From Bdellovibrio sp047344985 (GTDB taxonomy: Bacteria > Bdellovibrionota > Bdellovibrionia > Bdellovibrionales > Bdellovibrionaceae), in assembly GCF_047344985.1 (NCBI RefSeq), contig NZ_CP178861.1:1116001-1180000 (forward strand): 64,000 nt of DNA, read 5' to 3'. The position numbers were made by a program, and so were the translations under genes. The notes beneath the pieces are model-generated. The model searched no databases and was not told the DNA's origin. It saw nothing but the letters and a program-made list of their open reading frames with translations. Positions 25,465-33,544 of this stretch are shown here, in pieces. The first letter of the stretch is position 1; each line of letters begins with the position of its first letter.

Positions 25465-26673
25465 ATGTCTTTTAATTGGAAAGAGTTTGATCTTTACAAT
25501 CCAACACCTGAACACGCGATGCTTCGTGAAACTGTGAAGGCATTCACAGAGGCCGAAGTCGAACCGCAGGCTCACGAGTTTGATCGTTCTGAAAAATTCA
25601 ATCTCGCTCTTTTCAAAAAAGTCGGGGAGTTGGGGCTTCTTGGTATCACAGTTCCCGAACAATTCGGCGGGGCGGGAATGGATGCGACAGCGGCTGCGAT
25701 CGTGCATGAAGAGTTGTCGGCTTCAGATCCAGGGTTCTGTTTGGCTTATCTTGCACACTCCATGCTTTGTGTAAACAACATTGCTGTGAACGGCAGCGAT
25801 GAACAACGTCACAGAGTTCTGCCAAAACTTTGCTCTGGAGAATGGATCGGTTCGATGGCGATGTCTGAGCCTGCAGTAGGAACAGATGTTTTGGGCATGC
25901 AATCCAAAGCCGTGAAAACAGGAAACGACTATGTTTTGAACGGTCGTAAAATGTGGATCACTAACGGCACGATCGATGAAAACAACACACCTTGCGATTT
26001 GGTTTTGGTTTACGCAAAAACGGGTGAAAAACACGGGCGCGCTCTTGTTTCGACTTTCATCGTTGAAAAAGATCACAAGGGTTTTGAAGTCGGACAAAAA
26101 ATCAAAGACAAGCTTGGCATGCGTGGCTCCAACACGGCAGAACTTGTTTTCCAAGACTGCCATATTCCTGCAGCAAACTTGATCGGTCATGAAGGGGACT
26201 CTATGCTCCACATGATGCGCAATCTTGAAATCGAGCGCCTGACATTGGCTGCGATGAGCTTGGGTATTGCTCGTCGCTCTATCGAGATCATGAACCGTTA
26301 CGCAACAGAGCGTGAAGCTTTCGGAAAATCTTTGAATCACTTCGGTCAAATTCAACGCTACATCGCTGACAGCTACGCGGAATACAAAGCGGCACGCGCT
26401 TACGTTTACGAAACAGCTCGTCGCATGGATTTGAACAAAGAAGGAAACCGTTTGGATTCAGACGGTGTGAAACTTGTCGCAACAACAATGGGTAAAAACG
26501 TCGCGGACCGCGCGATCCAAGTTTTGGGTGGTTACGGTTACGTGGGTGAGTACGTTGTTGAAAGACTTTGGAGAGACGCAAAGCTGCTTGAAATCGGCGG
26601 CGGAACTTTGGAAGCGCACCAAAAAAATATCACTCGTGACTTGGCGAAGAGCCCTGAGTCTTTGTACAAGTAG
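25465..26673 (+). CDS. Acyl-CoA dehydrogenase
   Basis: FAD enzyme that oxidises an acyl-CoA to the enoyl-CoA. Motifs include VPEQFGGAGMDA, MAMSEPAVGTDVLGMQ, GRKMWITNGTID, KLGMRGSNTAELVFQDC and the C-terminal VLGGYGYVGEYVVERLWRDA followed by KLLEIGGGT. The 402-residue length and the catalytic-region pattern suit the isovaleryl/short-branched group, which I cannot settle. AAGGAG lies nine bases before ATG 25465. A TrmH-type gene follows by 5 bp, so they share a transcript. It would fuel growth from prey lipids and amino acids. Confidence 0.93.
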   Translation: MSFNWKEFDLYNPTPEHAMLRETVKAFTEAEVEPQAHEFDRSEKFNLALFKKVGELGLLGITVPEQFGGAGMDATAAAIVHEELSASDPGFCLAYLAHSMLCVNNIAVNGSDEQRHRVLPKLCSGEWIGSMAMSEPAVGTDVLGMQSKAVKTGNDYVLNGRKMWITNGTIDENNTPCDLVLVYAKTGEKHGRALVSTFIVEKDHKGFEVGQKIKDKLGMRGSNTAELVFQDCHIPAANLIGHEGDSMLHMMRNLEIERLTLAAMSLGIARRSIEIMNRYATEREAFGKSLNHFGQIQRYIADSYAEYKAARAYVYETARRMDLNKEGNRLDSDGVKLVATTMGKNVADRAIQVLGGYGYVGEYVVERLWRDAKLLEIGGGTLEAHQKNITRDLAKSPESLYK

Positions 26674-26678
26674 GTAGC

Positions 26679-27395
26679 ATGTTTCCTTATGGGCCCGAAT
26701 TAGAGATCAACGCCAATTTAAAAGTTCACTATCAATTGATTCTTGAGAAGATCGGGCCTTTGCTCACAGACGAGCGCCGACAAAAAATCGAGCGCGTGGT
26801 CTCTTTAAGAAATTTCGATACAGCCGTAGTCCTTGAAGGCATTTACGATCGCGGAAATATTTCTGCGGTGATGAGAAGTGCGGAAGGTTTGGGCTTCGGA
26901 AATTTCCACGTCATTGAAACTCAAGAAAAATTCAAAGAAGCCAACCGTGTCACGCAAGGTGCCGACAAATGGGTGGAAGTGCAGAAGTGGAAAAAGACCG
27001 CGGACTGCGTGAAAACTTTAAAATCCCAGGGCTATAAAATCTGTGTCACACACTTGGATGCGAAAGCCAAACCCCTGCATGAAATTGATTTCTCGGGTAA
27101 GGTCGCTCTTGTTCTAGGAAATGAAAAAGATGGTGTCAGCCCTGAGATGATCGCGGCTGCCGATGAAACCATTATCATTCCTATGACAGGCTTTGTGCAA
27201 AGTTTTAATATCTCTGTAGCGGGTGCTCTAAGTCTTTACCATATCTCTCAAGATCGCTTGAAGCGCTTAGGATCAAATGCGTCTTTATCTCAAGAAGAGC
27301 AGGGAATCTTGCAGGCTTATTACTATATGCGAACGCAAGACTCAGCAGCTCAATATCTAGAAGAAATGTTTTCTCGCGGAATTCTTAAAGCTTAG
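26679..27395 (+). CDS. SpoU/TrmH-family RNA 2'-O-methyltransferase
   Basis: SAM-dependent ribose methyltransferase with the trefoil-knot SPOUT fold. Motif 1 is YDRGNISAVMRSAEGLGFGN (Asn and Arg), motif 2 LVLGNEKDGVS and motif 3 IIIPMTGFVQSFNISVAGAL. 238 residues including a C-terminal helical extension, like TrmH, which methylates G18 of tRNA. The precise target is inference. It starts 5 bp after the acyl-CoA dehydrogenase stop. Confidence 0.88.
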   Translation: MFPYGPELEINANLKVHYQLILEKIGPLLTDERRQKIERVVSLRNFDTAVVLEGIYDRGNISAVMRSAEGLGFGNFHVIETQEKFKEANRVTQGADKWVEVQKWKKTADCVKTLKSQGYKICVTHLDAKAKPLHEIDFSGKVALVLGNEKDGVSPEMIAAADETIIIPMTGFVQSFNISVAGALSLYHISQDRLKRLGSNASLSQEEQGILQAYYYMRTQDSAAQYLEEMFSRGILKA

Positions 27396-27460
27396 AGCCT
27401 AAGGGGAACGCCGTACCTTTTTGTAATGCGGCGTAGACGTAAAAAATCCCCTGGCACCTT

Positions 27461-28084
27461 TTATTTCGTTCCTGACGATTTGTTTTGATACGAACCTTTG
27501 CCGCCATTTTTACGTACGAGTTTTTCGTAGAATGCGACTTGCTTGTCGATGCTCTTTTGCATTTCTGGTGAGTCGACTTTGCGGCAGACATTTAAAGATT
27601 CAATTGTGCCGGCAGGATCGTATTTGTTTTGATATTCCGATGTGACGCTGTTCATTTGGCGGATCAATTCTTTCTTTAATAGATCCAATGACGATTTATC
27701 CAATTGCGCACTCGGAGTTTCAGCATGTGCTTTTTGTTCTTTTGTTGGTTCTTGAAAAGACACATTCCCTAGCGTTCCATTTTTTTGGAAGTTCAACACA
27801 CGGTAAAAAGGTTGCTTCTTTTCATCTAAACGGATGACTAAGGATTTGTCGGCGTATTTGTTTTCAAGAACTCCGATGGATTCGTCTGTTACGAAATATA
27901 ATTTCTTTCCGGAAGAAAACTCAAATGGTGTTGCAGAATCAGTTGTGAGCTTAAAAGTGCGAGCGTCCGCTTTGCCATCCAAAGCTTCATGGCAACGGAT
28001 CAAGTTTGTCAGCTCTTGAGAAGCTAAAGCCGGAAGAGTTGAAAGAACACCTAAACACGCTAAAAAGAGAGACGCTTTTTTCAT
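27461..28084 (-). CDS. Secreted protein of unknown function
   Basis: 207 residues with a signal peptide (LFLACLGVLSTLPALASQ, cut at about 22). Mature part starts with LTNLIRCHEAL and has a second Cys near residue 170 that could form a disulfide, and a basic Gly/Lys/Ser-rich end. Start ATG 28084 follows GGAATAC; eight further codons upstream are open. Not recognised. The 65 bp between it and the TrmH-type gene contains imperfect hairpins (ACGCCG...CGGCGT) that may terminate one or both genes. Confidence 0.7.
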   Translation of the reverse strand: MKKASLFLACLGVLSTLPALASQELTNLIRCHEALDGKADARTFKLTTDSATPFEFSSGKKLYFVTDESIGVLENKYADKSLVIRLDEKKQPFYRVLNFQKNGTLGNVSFQEPTKEQKAHAETPSAQLDKSSLDLLKKELIRQMNSVTSEYQNKYDPAGTIESLNVCRKVDSPEMQKSIDKQVAFYEKLVRKNGGKGSYQNKSSGTK

Positions 28085-28215
28085 AGTATTCCAGTTCCGC
28101 GAGCTCACAGGTCGCTCTTTGAGGATAAACGGAATTTTGTCCAGCTTCGAGTCTAGATTGAAGGGTTGTCCTTGGGCTCAAATTCCACTAGGATTTTTCT
28201 ATGGAAGGAGCCTCT

Positions 28216-29097
28216 ATGAAAAAGACAGCTTTGATAATCTCCCTTGCGGTTCTTGCCGGTTGCGCCGAGAAAGTCGTGACGGATCATAGTGATAAGCCGG
28301 TACCCGTCGCCGCAAAATCCTCGTTTTTTATGACGAAACCTCAGCCGACCGAACCTGTCGAGTTGGTCTTTGATACAAAGTACGCAGGGAAAAAGGCAGT
28401 GAACTATCGCAAAAATCCCGATATCAAAATGTCCGGGAGCGCGACTTTAGACCCGAAAGCTCTCAAGGAAGTCGCTAAACCCATGAAAAAGAACAAAGCC
28501 ATTCTTTACGTGTTTGACCTCCGCCAGGAATCCCACGGTCTTATCAATGACATCCCGGTGACGTGGCAGGCAGAGCACGATTGGGCCAATGCGGATTTGA
28601 ATCACGATGAAGCCGTTCGCCGTGAACGCCGTCAACTTGGTGATTTGCGTGTCGGTGAAAAAATCAATGGTGTGGAAATCAAAAGCATTGAAACAGAAGA
28701 AAGCATGGTTCGCAGCGCCGGTTATCAGTACGTGCGCCTAACCGTGACGGACCACGTTCGTCCGGTGGATTCAGAAGTAGATCGGTTCATTGAGGCAGTT
28801 CGCGAGCTTCCAGAAAATTCCTGGATCCATTTTCACTGCCGCGCTGGCAAAGGTCGCACGACCACATTTATGGTTCTTTACGATATGCTGATCAACGCGA
28901 AGTACGTTCCGTTTGATGACATCATCAATAGAAATGCGAAACTCAGCGAAGACTACGACGTGATGGCCGTTGTTGACGCCAAAGACTGGAGAGCACCTTA
29001 TCAAAAAGAACGTGCTGATTTTGTGCGTGCCTTTTATGAATACGCTAAAGAAAATCCGCGCGGTGAGAAAAAACTTTGGTCAGAGTGGGTGAAATAA
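28216..29097 (+). CDS. Lipoprotein PTP-fold phosphatase, phytase-like
   Basis: 293 residues starting with a lipoprotein signal (LAVLAGC, lipid Cys at about 16). The active-site loop HFHCRAGKGRTTTF carries HCx5R of cysteine phosphatases, and the acid loop precedes it (VTDHVRPVDSEVD). The layout matches PTP-like inositol-phosphate phosphatases, of which one from Bdellovibrio bacteriovorus has been studied structurally; I recall that but did not check identity. Envelope-attached, it could release phosphate from prey inositol phosphates or phosphoproteins. ATG 28216 follows GGAAGGAG. The next lipoprotein gene overlaps its stop by one base. Confidence 0.85.
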   Translation: MKKTALIISLAVLAGCAEKVVTDHSDKPVPVAAKSSFFMTKPQPTEPVELVFDTKYAGKKAVNYRKNPDIKMSGSATLDPKALKEVAKPMKKNKAILYVFDLRQESHGLINDIPVTWQAEHDWANADLNHDEAVRRERRQLGDLRVGEKINGVEIKSIETEESMVRSAGYQYVRLTVTDHVRPVDSEVDRFIEAVRELPENSWIHFHCRAGKGRTTTFMVLYDMLINAKYVPFDDIINRNAKLSEDYDVMAVVDAKDWRAPYQKERADFVRAFYEYAKENPRGEKKLWSEWVK

Positions 29098-29516
29098 TGA
29101 AAAAGAATTTAAGTCTTATTTTGGTTATGTTGTTTCTCGGGGCTTGTGCAACGAAACCAAAATCTCATGACTCGGGCTTTGAAGATTTAAAAGAAACAAA
29201 GCATGCAGCGACGGCAAAGAAAACAGAAAAAGTTCCTGCGGAGCCCGCGAAGGCTTCAAGCATTGTTGTTGATTCCAAAGATTTGCAAGTTTTGGAAAAA
29301 ATGACGAAGGCTGTGGAATTATATGTTTTAAAAAACGATAAGAAGCAGTTCACATCACTTTGCAAAGACAAACGTTTTGATTGTTTCGTGGATGATAAAG
29401 CTTATCCGAAAACAAAAAAGAAAATCGCACGCTCTGTGCCCCCTTATGCCAGCGGCTCAAAAATGGGCCTGCAAGGGGAGCAACGCGTGCATGTGAAGTA
29501 CGATTTTTATCCCTAG
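29097..29516 (+). CDS. Small lipoprotein of unknown function
   Basis: 139 residues with a lipobox (MLFLGAC, Cys about 16), a Lys/Ala/Glu/Pro-rich linker at about 30-55, and a compact C-terminal domain with two Cys (SLCKDKRFDCF). The start overlaps the phosphatase stop (TAATG), so they are translated together. It converges with and overlaps the fusion gene at 29513 by four bases. Possibly a partner of the phosphatase; not recognised. Confidence 0.75.
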   Translation: MKKNLSLILVMLFLGACATKPKSHDSGFEDLKETKHAATAKKTEKVPAEPAKASSIVVDSKDLQVLEKMTKAVELYVLKNDKKQFTSLCKDKRFDCFVDDKAYPKTKKKIARSVPPYASGSKMGLQGEQRVHVKYDFYP

Positions 29517-31078
29517 TTTTTACGAAGGATGATGGACTTCATCAAGGGCTCCTGATCCGGGAGCTCAAAGTCCAGGCCTTGCGCCGGAGCGGGCAAGATC
29601 TTAAACGAAAATTCTCTTTTCAGTTTGTTCAATCTTAAATGCAAATCACCCGTCGTCCACTTTTCATAGTTCGTGCAGAAAAGCAGAAGACCGTTTTTTT
29701 CCAAACAGTACATACAGTTGATCATCAGCTCATCAAAGTTCTTGCTGATTGAAAACACACCACTCTTAGAGCGGCCAAAAGAAGGAGGATCACAGATGAT
29801 CAATCCAAATTTTCTTTTGCGACGAATGGTGCCTTTTAAGAATAGCAAACAGTCTTGCACCCAGAATTCATAATTTTCTTGTTCGGGATTCAAACCATTC
29901 AATTCAAAATTGCGTTTGCTCCAGTCAATGAAGTTTTGTGATACATCGACGGTGCAGACTTCTTGGGCCCCAGCTAACGCTGACACCACACTGAAACCAC
30001 TCGTGTAAGAAAAAAGATTCAAGACACGGCGATCCTCGGCATGTTCTTTCACCCACAGACGATTTTCACGCTGATCCAAGAAAAGTCCCGGAGACAATCC
30101 CGTGTCGCTGCGAAGTTCGTAGTTCACACCATTTTCTTTCGCCGTCCAACGTGTCGAAGTATTACCGATATTCCAAAGAATCTCCGCATTGGGATCTTCT
30201 CCGCGGTTGAGCATTTTGCGAACGAGGATTTTCTTTTGATGTTTTTTAGCAAGCTTTTCAAAGCGAAGCAGATCTTGAACCGTTGGATCCGATTCCTTGT
30301 ACCAATAAACCCAAAGGTACTCGCCGTACTGATCAATACGGTAGGTATCCAACTCACGATGACTGAGGCGCAATGATTCATCTTTAAGTTCGGAAAACTT
30401 ATACATGCGTTCACGGCGCTGGAAAGCTTCCGCTAAAATCAATTCTTCGGTTTGTGATTGTTCATTGTGCTTAGCCCACTCTGGAAGATCCGTTTCAAAA
30501 TGAATTTTTTCACCACGAAGTTCAAAAGAAAGAGAAAGCGAGTGAAGGCACAAGCGGAAATAAGGAGTTCCGTTATGATCATTATCGCCCAAGATTGCAA
30601 TGCCGTTAGCTTCGGCATGCAAACGAATTTGATGAGGCTTTCCAGAATGAGGAACAGCTTCCCAAAGATCATAGTCGCCGACATTCTTAAGCCATTTAAA
30701 AGTGGTTTTCGAGTTCGGTTCTTTGCTCACGGTGCTGACGAAAGCATTTCTTTCTTTCGTGATTAAAGATTCGTAAGTGAACTCTTTCTGTGAAGATTTT
30801 TTGTCCGTGAGAAAAAGATATTTCTTAGCGACCTTATGCTGCTCAAAAAGATGTGTGATCTCAGCAGCCAATTCTTGCGAAGTCGGGAAGACCATGGCTC
30901 CCGATGTCGCTTTATCCAGGCGATGCACGACGTAGAGTTTGCGATCCAGCTCTTCTTCATACACTTCCACGCAACCACGCTGCCCGAACTCGGGAGTATG
31001 GGTGTTGAGGCCCGCAATCTTGTCAATAAAGATGCAGCCGGCTAATTCGGTGTATCGGAGCTTAATCACACGTGTCAT
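29513..31078 (-). CDS. RluA-type pseudouridine synthase fused to RlmI-like rRNA methyltransferase
   Basis: 521 residues with two enzymes in one chain. Residues 1-200 are a RluA-family pseudouridine synthase: VVHRLDKATSGAMVF (catalytic Asp), and SGKPHQIRLHAEANGIAILG. Residues about 230-521 are a SAM-dependent methyltransferase of the RlmI/RlmK type: GLFLDQRENR, RVLNLFSYTSGFSVVSALAG (SAM loop), CTVDVSQNFIDWSKRNF and ICDPPSFGRSK (DPPSF, m5C/m7G 23S RNA type). No stop or frame break lies between. It would make two modifications on one rRNA region; the sites are unknown. Single gene, divergent from lemA. Confidence 0.88.
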   Translation of the reverse strand: MTRVIKLRYTELAGCIFIDKIAGLNTHTPEFGQRGCVEVYEEELDRKLYVVHRLDKATSGAMVFPTSQELAAEITHLFEQHKVAKKYLFLTDKKSSQKEFTYESLITKERNAFVSTVSKEPNSKTTFKWLKNVGDYDLWEAVPHSGKPHQIRLHAEANGIAILGDNDHNGTPYFRLCLHSLSLSFELRGEKIHFETDLPEWAKHNEQSQTEELILAEAFQRRERMYKFSELKDESLRLSHRELDTYRIDQYGEYLWVYWYKESDPTVQDLLRFEKLAKKHQKKILVRKMLNRGEDPNAEILWNIGNTSTRWTAKENGVNYELRSDTGLSPGLFLDQRENRLWVKEHAEDRRVLNLFSYTSGFSVVSALAGAQEVCTVDVSQNFIDWSKRNFELNGLNPEQENYEFWVQDCLLFLKGTIRRKRKFGLIICDPPSFGRSKSGVFSISKNFDELMINCMYCLEKNGLLLFCTNYEKWTTGDLHLRLNKLKREFSFKILPAPAQGLDFELPDQEPLMKSIILRKN

Positions 31079-31086
31079 CTGGCTAC

Positions 31087-31092
31087 TATAAT
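31087..31092 (+). promoter_or_regulatory. Candidate -10 box of the lemA operon
   Basis: A perfect TATAAT 23 bases before the left arm of the large inverted repeat. The matching -35 region is weak. If used, the leader of lemA would be about 165 nt and contain the entire inverted repeat. Confidence 0.4.
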
Positions 31093-31114
31093 CCGGTTTT
31101 CATTGAGGGTCACT

Positions 31115-31257
31115 TCCGTTTTAGCTACAAATAGAGCCTGGACCTTGCCGCTTCAGACAGTCCTCACTCGAATGGTTCGGTGGTGGCTCTGCAGAAGTTC
31201 TTCGCCTCGTTGCGGAACTCGCGTCAAGATCCAGGCTCTATTTGTAGCTAAAACGGA
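31115..31257. repeat. Large inverted repeat in the lemA leader (33 bp arms, 77 bp loop)
   Basis: Left arm 31115-31147 and right arm 31225-31257 are inverted copies matching at 32 of 33 positions (TCCGTTTTAGCTACAAATAG... and its complement). The loop holds smaller hairpins (CGAA-TGG-TTCG; AGTTC...GAACT) and GCTTCAG...CTCTG words like those of the dispersed repeat. The right arm runs into GGAGG (31255-31259), the ribosome binding site of lemA, so folding would hide part of it. Confidence 0.9.
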
Positions 31258-31265
31258 GGTCTCTC

Positions 31266-31853
31266 TTGAAAAACCTGATGATAGTAGTTCTTTTGGCGTT
31301 TCCATTTTTGGTGGGTTGCGGGATTCAATCTCTGCCTCAAGGTAAGAATAGCACTGAGGCGGCTTTGGCTGAGGTTACTAACCAGTACAAACGTCGGGCT
31401 GATTTGATCCCTAATCTTGTGAATGTTGTTAAAGGGTATGCGAAGCATGAGCAGGAGACTTTGACGGCTGTTACTGAGGCTCGTGCTAAAGCGACTTCGA
31501 CGCAGATTGATCCTTCGAAGGTGACTCCTGAGCAGTTGGCTAAGTTTCAACAAGCGCAATCGGGATTGTCTCAAGCTTTGGGTCGTTTGATGGTTGTCAC
31601 TGAGAAATATCCTGATTTGAAAGCGGATCAAAATTTCCGTGATCTTCAGGCACAGTTGGAAGGCACAGAGAATCGTATTACGATTGCTCGTCAGCGCTAT
31701 ATTGAATCCATTCGTGATTTCAATAATCTGATCACGGTTCCACCAACAAGCTGGACGAACTCTGTGATGTATCACTTCGAAAAAATGCCTCAGTGGGATT
31801 TGACTCCAGAGGAAAAAGCGACGGCTGAGAAAGCTCCAGAAGTTAAATTCTAA
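31266..31853 (+). CDS. lemA: LemA family lipoprotein
   Basis: 195 residues with a lipoprotein signal (FPFLVGC) and the LemA core: EVTNQYKRRADLIPNLVNVV, TEARAKATS, LGRLMVVTEKYPDLKADQNF and ENRITIARQRYIESIRDFN. LemA proteins are long helical hairpins of unknown role, often next to TPM-domain genes as here. The start is TTG 31266, six bases after GGAGG. The following TPM gene overlaps its stop by one base. Unusual leader hairpin upstream. Confidence 0.92.
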   Translation: MKNLMIVVLLAFPFLVGCGIQSLPQGKNSTEAALAEVTNQYKRRADLIPNLVNVVKGYAKHEQETLTAVTEARAKATSTQIDPSKVTPEQLAKFQQAQSGLSQALGRLMVVTEKYPDLKADQNFRDLQAQLEGTENRITIARQRYIESIRDFNNLITVPPTSWTNSVMYHFEKMPQWDLTPEEKATAEKAPEVKF

Positions 31854-32587
31854 TGCGCTTTTTGGCCCTTTCCTTCTTTTTATTTTTTACCAGTCTGAGC
31901 GTTTTTGCTCAGACTGAGTTTAAAGTTCCCGCTCTCACGGGGCCCGTGATTGATGAAGTGGGATTTTTAAATCGTTCAGATCGCCAAGATCTGATGCAGC
32001 TTCTTTATGACTTCAATCGTCGCGGCAAAGCACAAGTGCAAGTTTTAATTGTGCCGGATCTGCAAGGTCTTCCGATCGAGCAAGCTTCCATTCAAATCAC
32101 TGACAAATGGCAGTTGGGCGATAAGAAAAAAGACAACGGTGTTTTGTTTTTGATCTCGGCTCAAGAGCGAGCAATGCGTATCGAAGTCGGACAAGGTCTT
32201 GAAGGTGCGATTCCTGATATCACGGCAAAACGTATTATCAGCGATCAAGTCATTCCACTTTTTCGTTCGAAAAGATATTCCACAGGCATCGTTATTGGGG
32301 TTCATGAAATCCTTCGTTTGGCGGATAAAGAATTTGCTGACGAAAATAATTTGCAAGACTCTGAATCCAAAGGCGGCGACATTCCCGTTTTTGTGATCAT
32401 CGCTCTGTTAATCATCATCTCCATCTTAGGTCGCTTCGGCGGCGGAAGAGGACGCTTCTATCGCGGTGGCGGCGGAGGCTGGGGCGGTGGTTACGGTGGA
32501 GGAGGATGGTCCTCTGGCGGAGGCGGCGGCGGCTGGTCCGGCGGTGGTGGAGGATTCTCAGGCGGCGGCGCTTCCGGTAACTGGTGA
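31853..32587 (+). CDS. TPM-domain (YgcG-like) exported membrane protein
   Basis: 244 residues: signal peptide (1-19, ending SVFAQ), a TPM domain at about 30-155 (VIDEVGFLNRSDRQDLMQLL, DNGVLFLISAQERAMRIEVG, GLEGAIPDITAKRI), one transmembrane helix (FVIIALLIIISILGRF) and a Gly/Ser/Trp-rich tail of about 50 residues. TPM domains occur with LemA across bacteria and are linked to membrane quality or photosystem repair in plants. The start overlaps the lemA stop. A large palindromic element begins two bases after its stop. Confidence 0.92.
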   Translation: MRFLALSFFLFFTSLSVFAQTEFKVPALTGPVIDEVGFLNRSDRQDLMQLLYDFNRRGKAQVQVLIVPDLQGLPIEQASIQITDKWQLGDKKKDNGVLFLISAQERAMRIEVGQGLEGAIPDITAKRIISDQVIPLFRSKRYSTGIVIGVHEILRLADKEFADENNLQDSESKGGDIPVFVIIALLIIISILGRFGGGRGRFYRGGGGGWGGGYGGGGWSSGGGGGGWSGGGGGFSGGGASGNW

Positions 32588-32588
32588 C

Positions 32589-32711
32589 GGCTGTTGAAAA
32601 AGGCCCATCTGACTGCGTTGTCGGGCCTTAGCTTACACTGCGACGTGCTTGTAGCACGCCTCCGTTACAGCTAAAACCCTCCGCCTTGCATATGGACCTT
32701 TTTGAACAGCC
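32589..32711. repeat. 123 bp imperfect palindrome between the two TPM genes
   Basis: The ends GGCTGTTGAAAAAGGCCCAT and ATGGACCTTTTTGAACAGCC are inverted copies with two mismatches. The centre is CGTGCT-TGT-AGCACG at 32644-32658, and stretches between also pair (GGGCCTTAGCT with AGCTAAAACCC). It fits a single long hairpin. From memory, palindromes with CTGTTgAAAAAGgCC ends and a GTAC/GTGC-rich centre occur dispersed in other delta-type genomes, so this may be a MITE-like repeat. Confidence 0.8.
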
Positions 32712-32736
32712 TTTGATTATCGATAAGGAAGTTTTA

Positions 32737-33381
32737 ATGGCGTGGATTAATAAGTATCTTTCAAATGAGGATCTTAAAAAAATTGAAGACACGATTTCTC
32801 GTGTTGAAGAATCCACTTCAGGTGAGATTGTTCCTGTTATTGTGAAACGATCTTCAACTGTGGGGCATGTACCGCTGACGTTGACTTTGCTTATTACGCT
32901 TTTGATTGTGATCGTGGAGTTTCCATTTAGTGATTGGTTGTGGGTAAGACCATGGGTTTACTTGTGGCCGGTTCTTTTAATTGTGATTTATTATCTCTCA
33001 CACATTCTCGGGAAAATTCCCTGGATTCAAAAAATCCTGGTGCCTGAAAAAGATGAAGTAGAGCAAGTTCACCAACGCGCGCACTTGGAATTTTACACAA
33101 ACCGTGTGAATCGCACTCAAGGTGGCACAGGCGTTTTGATTTTCGTCTCTGTGATGGAGAAAAAAGCTGTCGTCCTTGCGGATGAAGGCATTTCGGCAAA
33201 ACTTCCTAAAGAAACCTGGGACAAAGTTTTAGAACAACTCGGCCAAAACCTCAGAGCGGGTGAGTGGTCCAAAGGCTTTATCAACGCCATCGAAAACTGC
33301 GGCGAGCACTTGAAACATCACTTCCCAGTGACATCGGAACGACAAAATCAGCTTAAAAATCACCTCGTGGTGAAAGATTAG
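32737..33381 (+). CDS. TPM-domain membrane protein
   Basis: 214 residues. The TPM domain is interrupted: KKIEDTISRVEESTSGEIVP (about 13-40), then two transmembrane helices at about 49-105 (LTLTLLITLLIVIVEF; VYLWPVLLIVIYYLSHIL), then EVEQVHQRAHLEFYTNRVNR, GVLIFVSVMEKKAVVLADEG and CGEHLKHHFP. This split form usually accompanies lemA plus ygcG. AAGGAAG precedes ATG 32737; the open frame upstream lies inside the palindromic repeat and is not coding. A terminator and a tRNA gene follow. Confidence 0.88.
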   Translation: MAWINKYLSNEDLKKIEDTISRVEESTSGEIVPVIVKRSSTVGHVPLTLTLLITLLIVIVEFPFSDWLWVRPWVYLWPVLLIVIYYLSHILGKIPWIQKILVPEKDEVEQVHQRAHLEFYTNRVNRTQGGTGVLIFVSVMEKKAVVLADEGISAKLPKETWDKVLEQLGQNLRAGEWSKGFINAIENCGEHLKHHFPVTSERQNQLKNHLVVKD

Positions 33382-33400
33382 CGACGCACTCTCCCATTAC

Positions 33401-33436
33401 AGGAAGAGCGGATAAGGGCGTCCTCTTGCCTTTTTT
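33401..33436 (+). terminator. Terminator-like hairpin after the TPM gene
   Basis: AGGAAGAG pairs with CTCTTGCCT with one mismatch and is followed by TTTTT. The same TTGCCT forms the likely -35 box of the tRNA promoter. Confidence 0.5.
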
Positions 33437-33455
33437 AGTGCTTACTTGATACTGT
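33426..33455 (+). promoter_or_regulatory. Sigma-70-type promoter of tRNA-Arg
   Basis: TTGCCT, 18 bases, TACTGT, ending 13 bases before the mature tRNA 5' end. Confidence 0.5.
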
Positions 33456-33468
33456 TAAGGCTCATTGT

Positions 33469-33544
33469 GCAGTCGTAGTTCAATGGATAGAGCACTTGGC
33501 TTCGAACCAAGGGGTTGCAGGTTCGAGTCCTGCCGACTGCACCA
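33469..33544 (+). tRNA. tRNA-Arg, anticodon TCG
   Basis: 76 nt with an encoded CCA end. The acceptor arms GCAGTCG and CGACTGC pair, the D-arm region reads TAGTTCAATGGATAGAGCA, the anticodon stem CTTGG/CCAAG holds the loop CTTCGAA with anticodon TCG (decodes CGA), and the T-arm is GCAGG-TTCGAGT-CCTGC. The 3' end of the nitroreductase gene on the other strand overlaps it by 65 nt. Confidence 0.97.

Noticed and set aside
31115..31257. Integron attC site
   Set aside because: The long inverted repeat suggested attC, but the required GTTRRRY and RYYYAAC core sites are absent at the ends.
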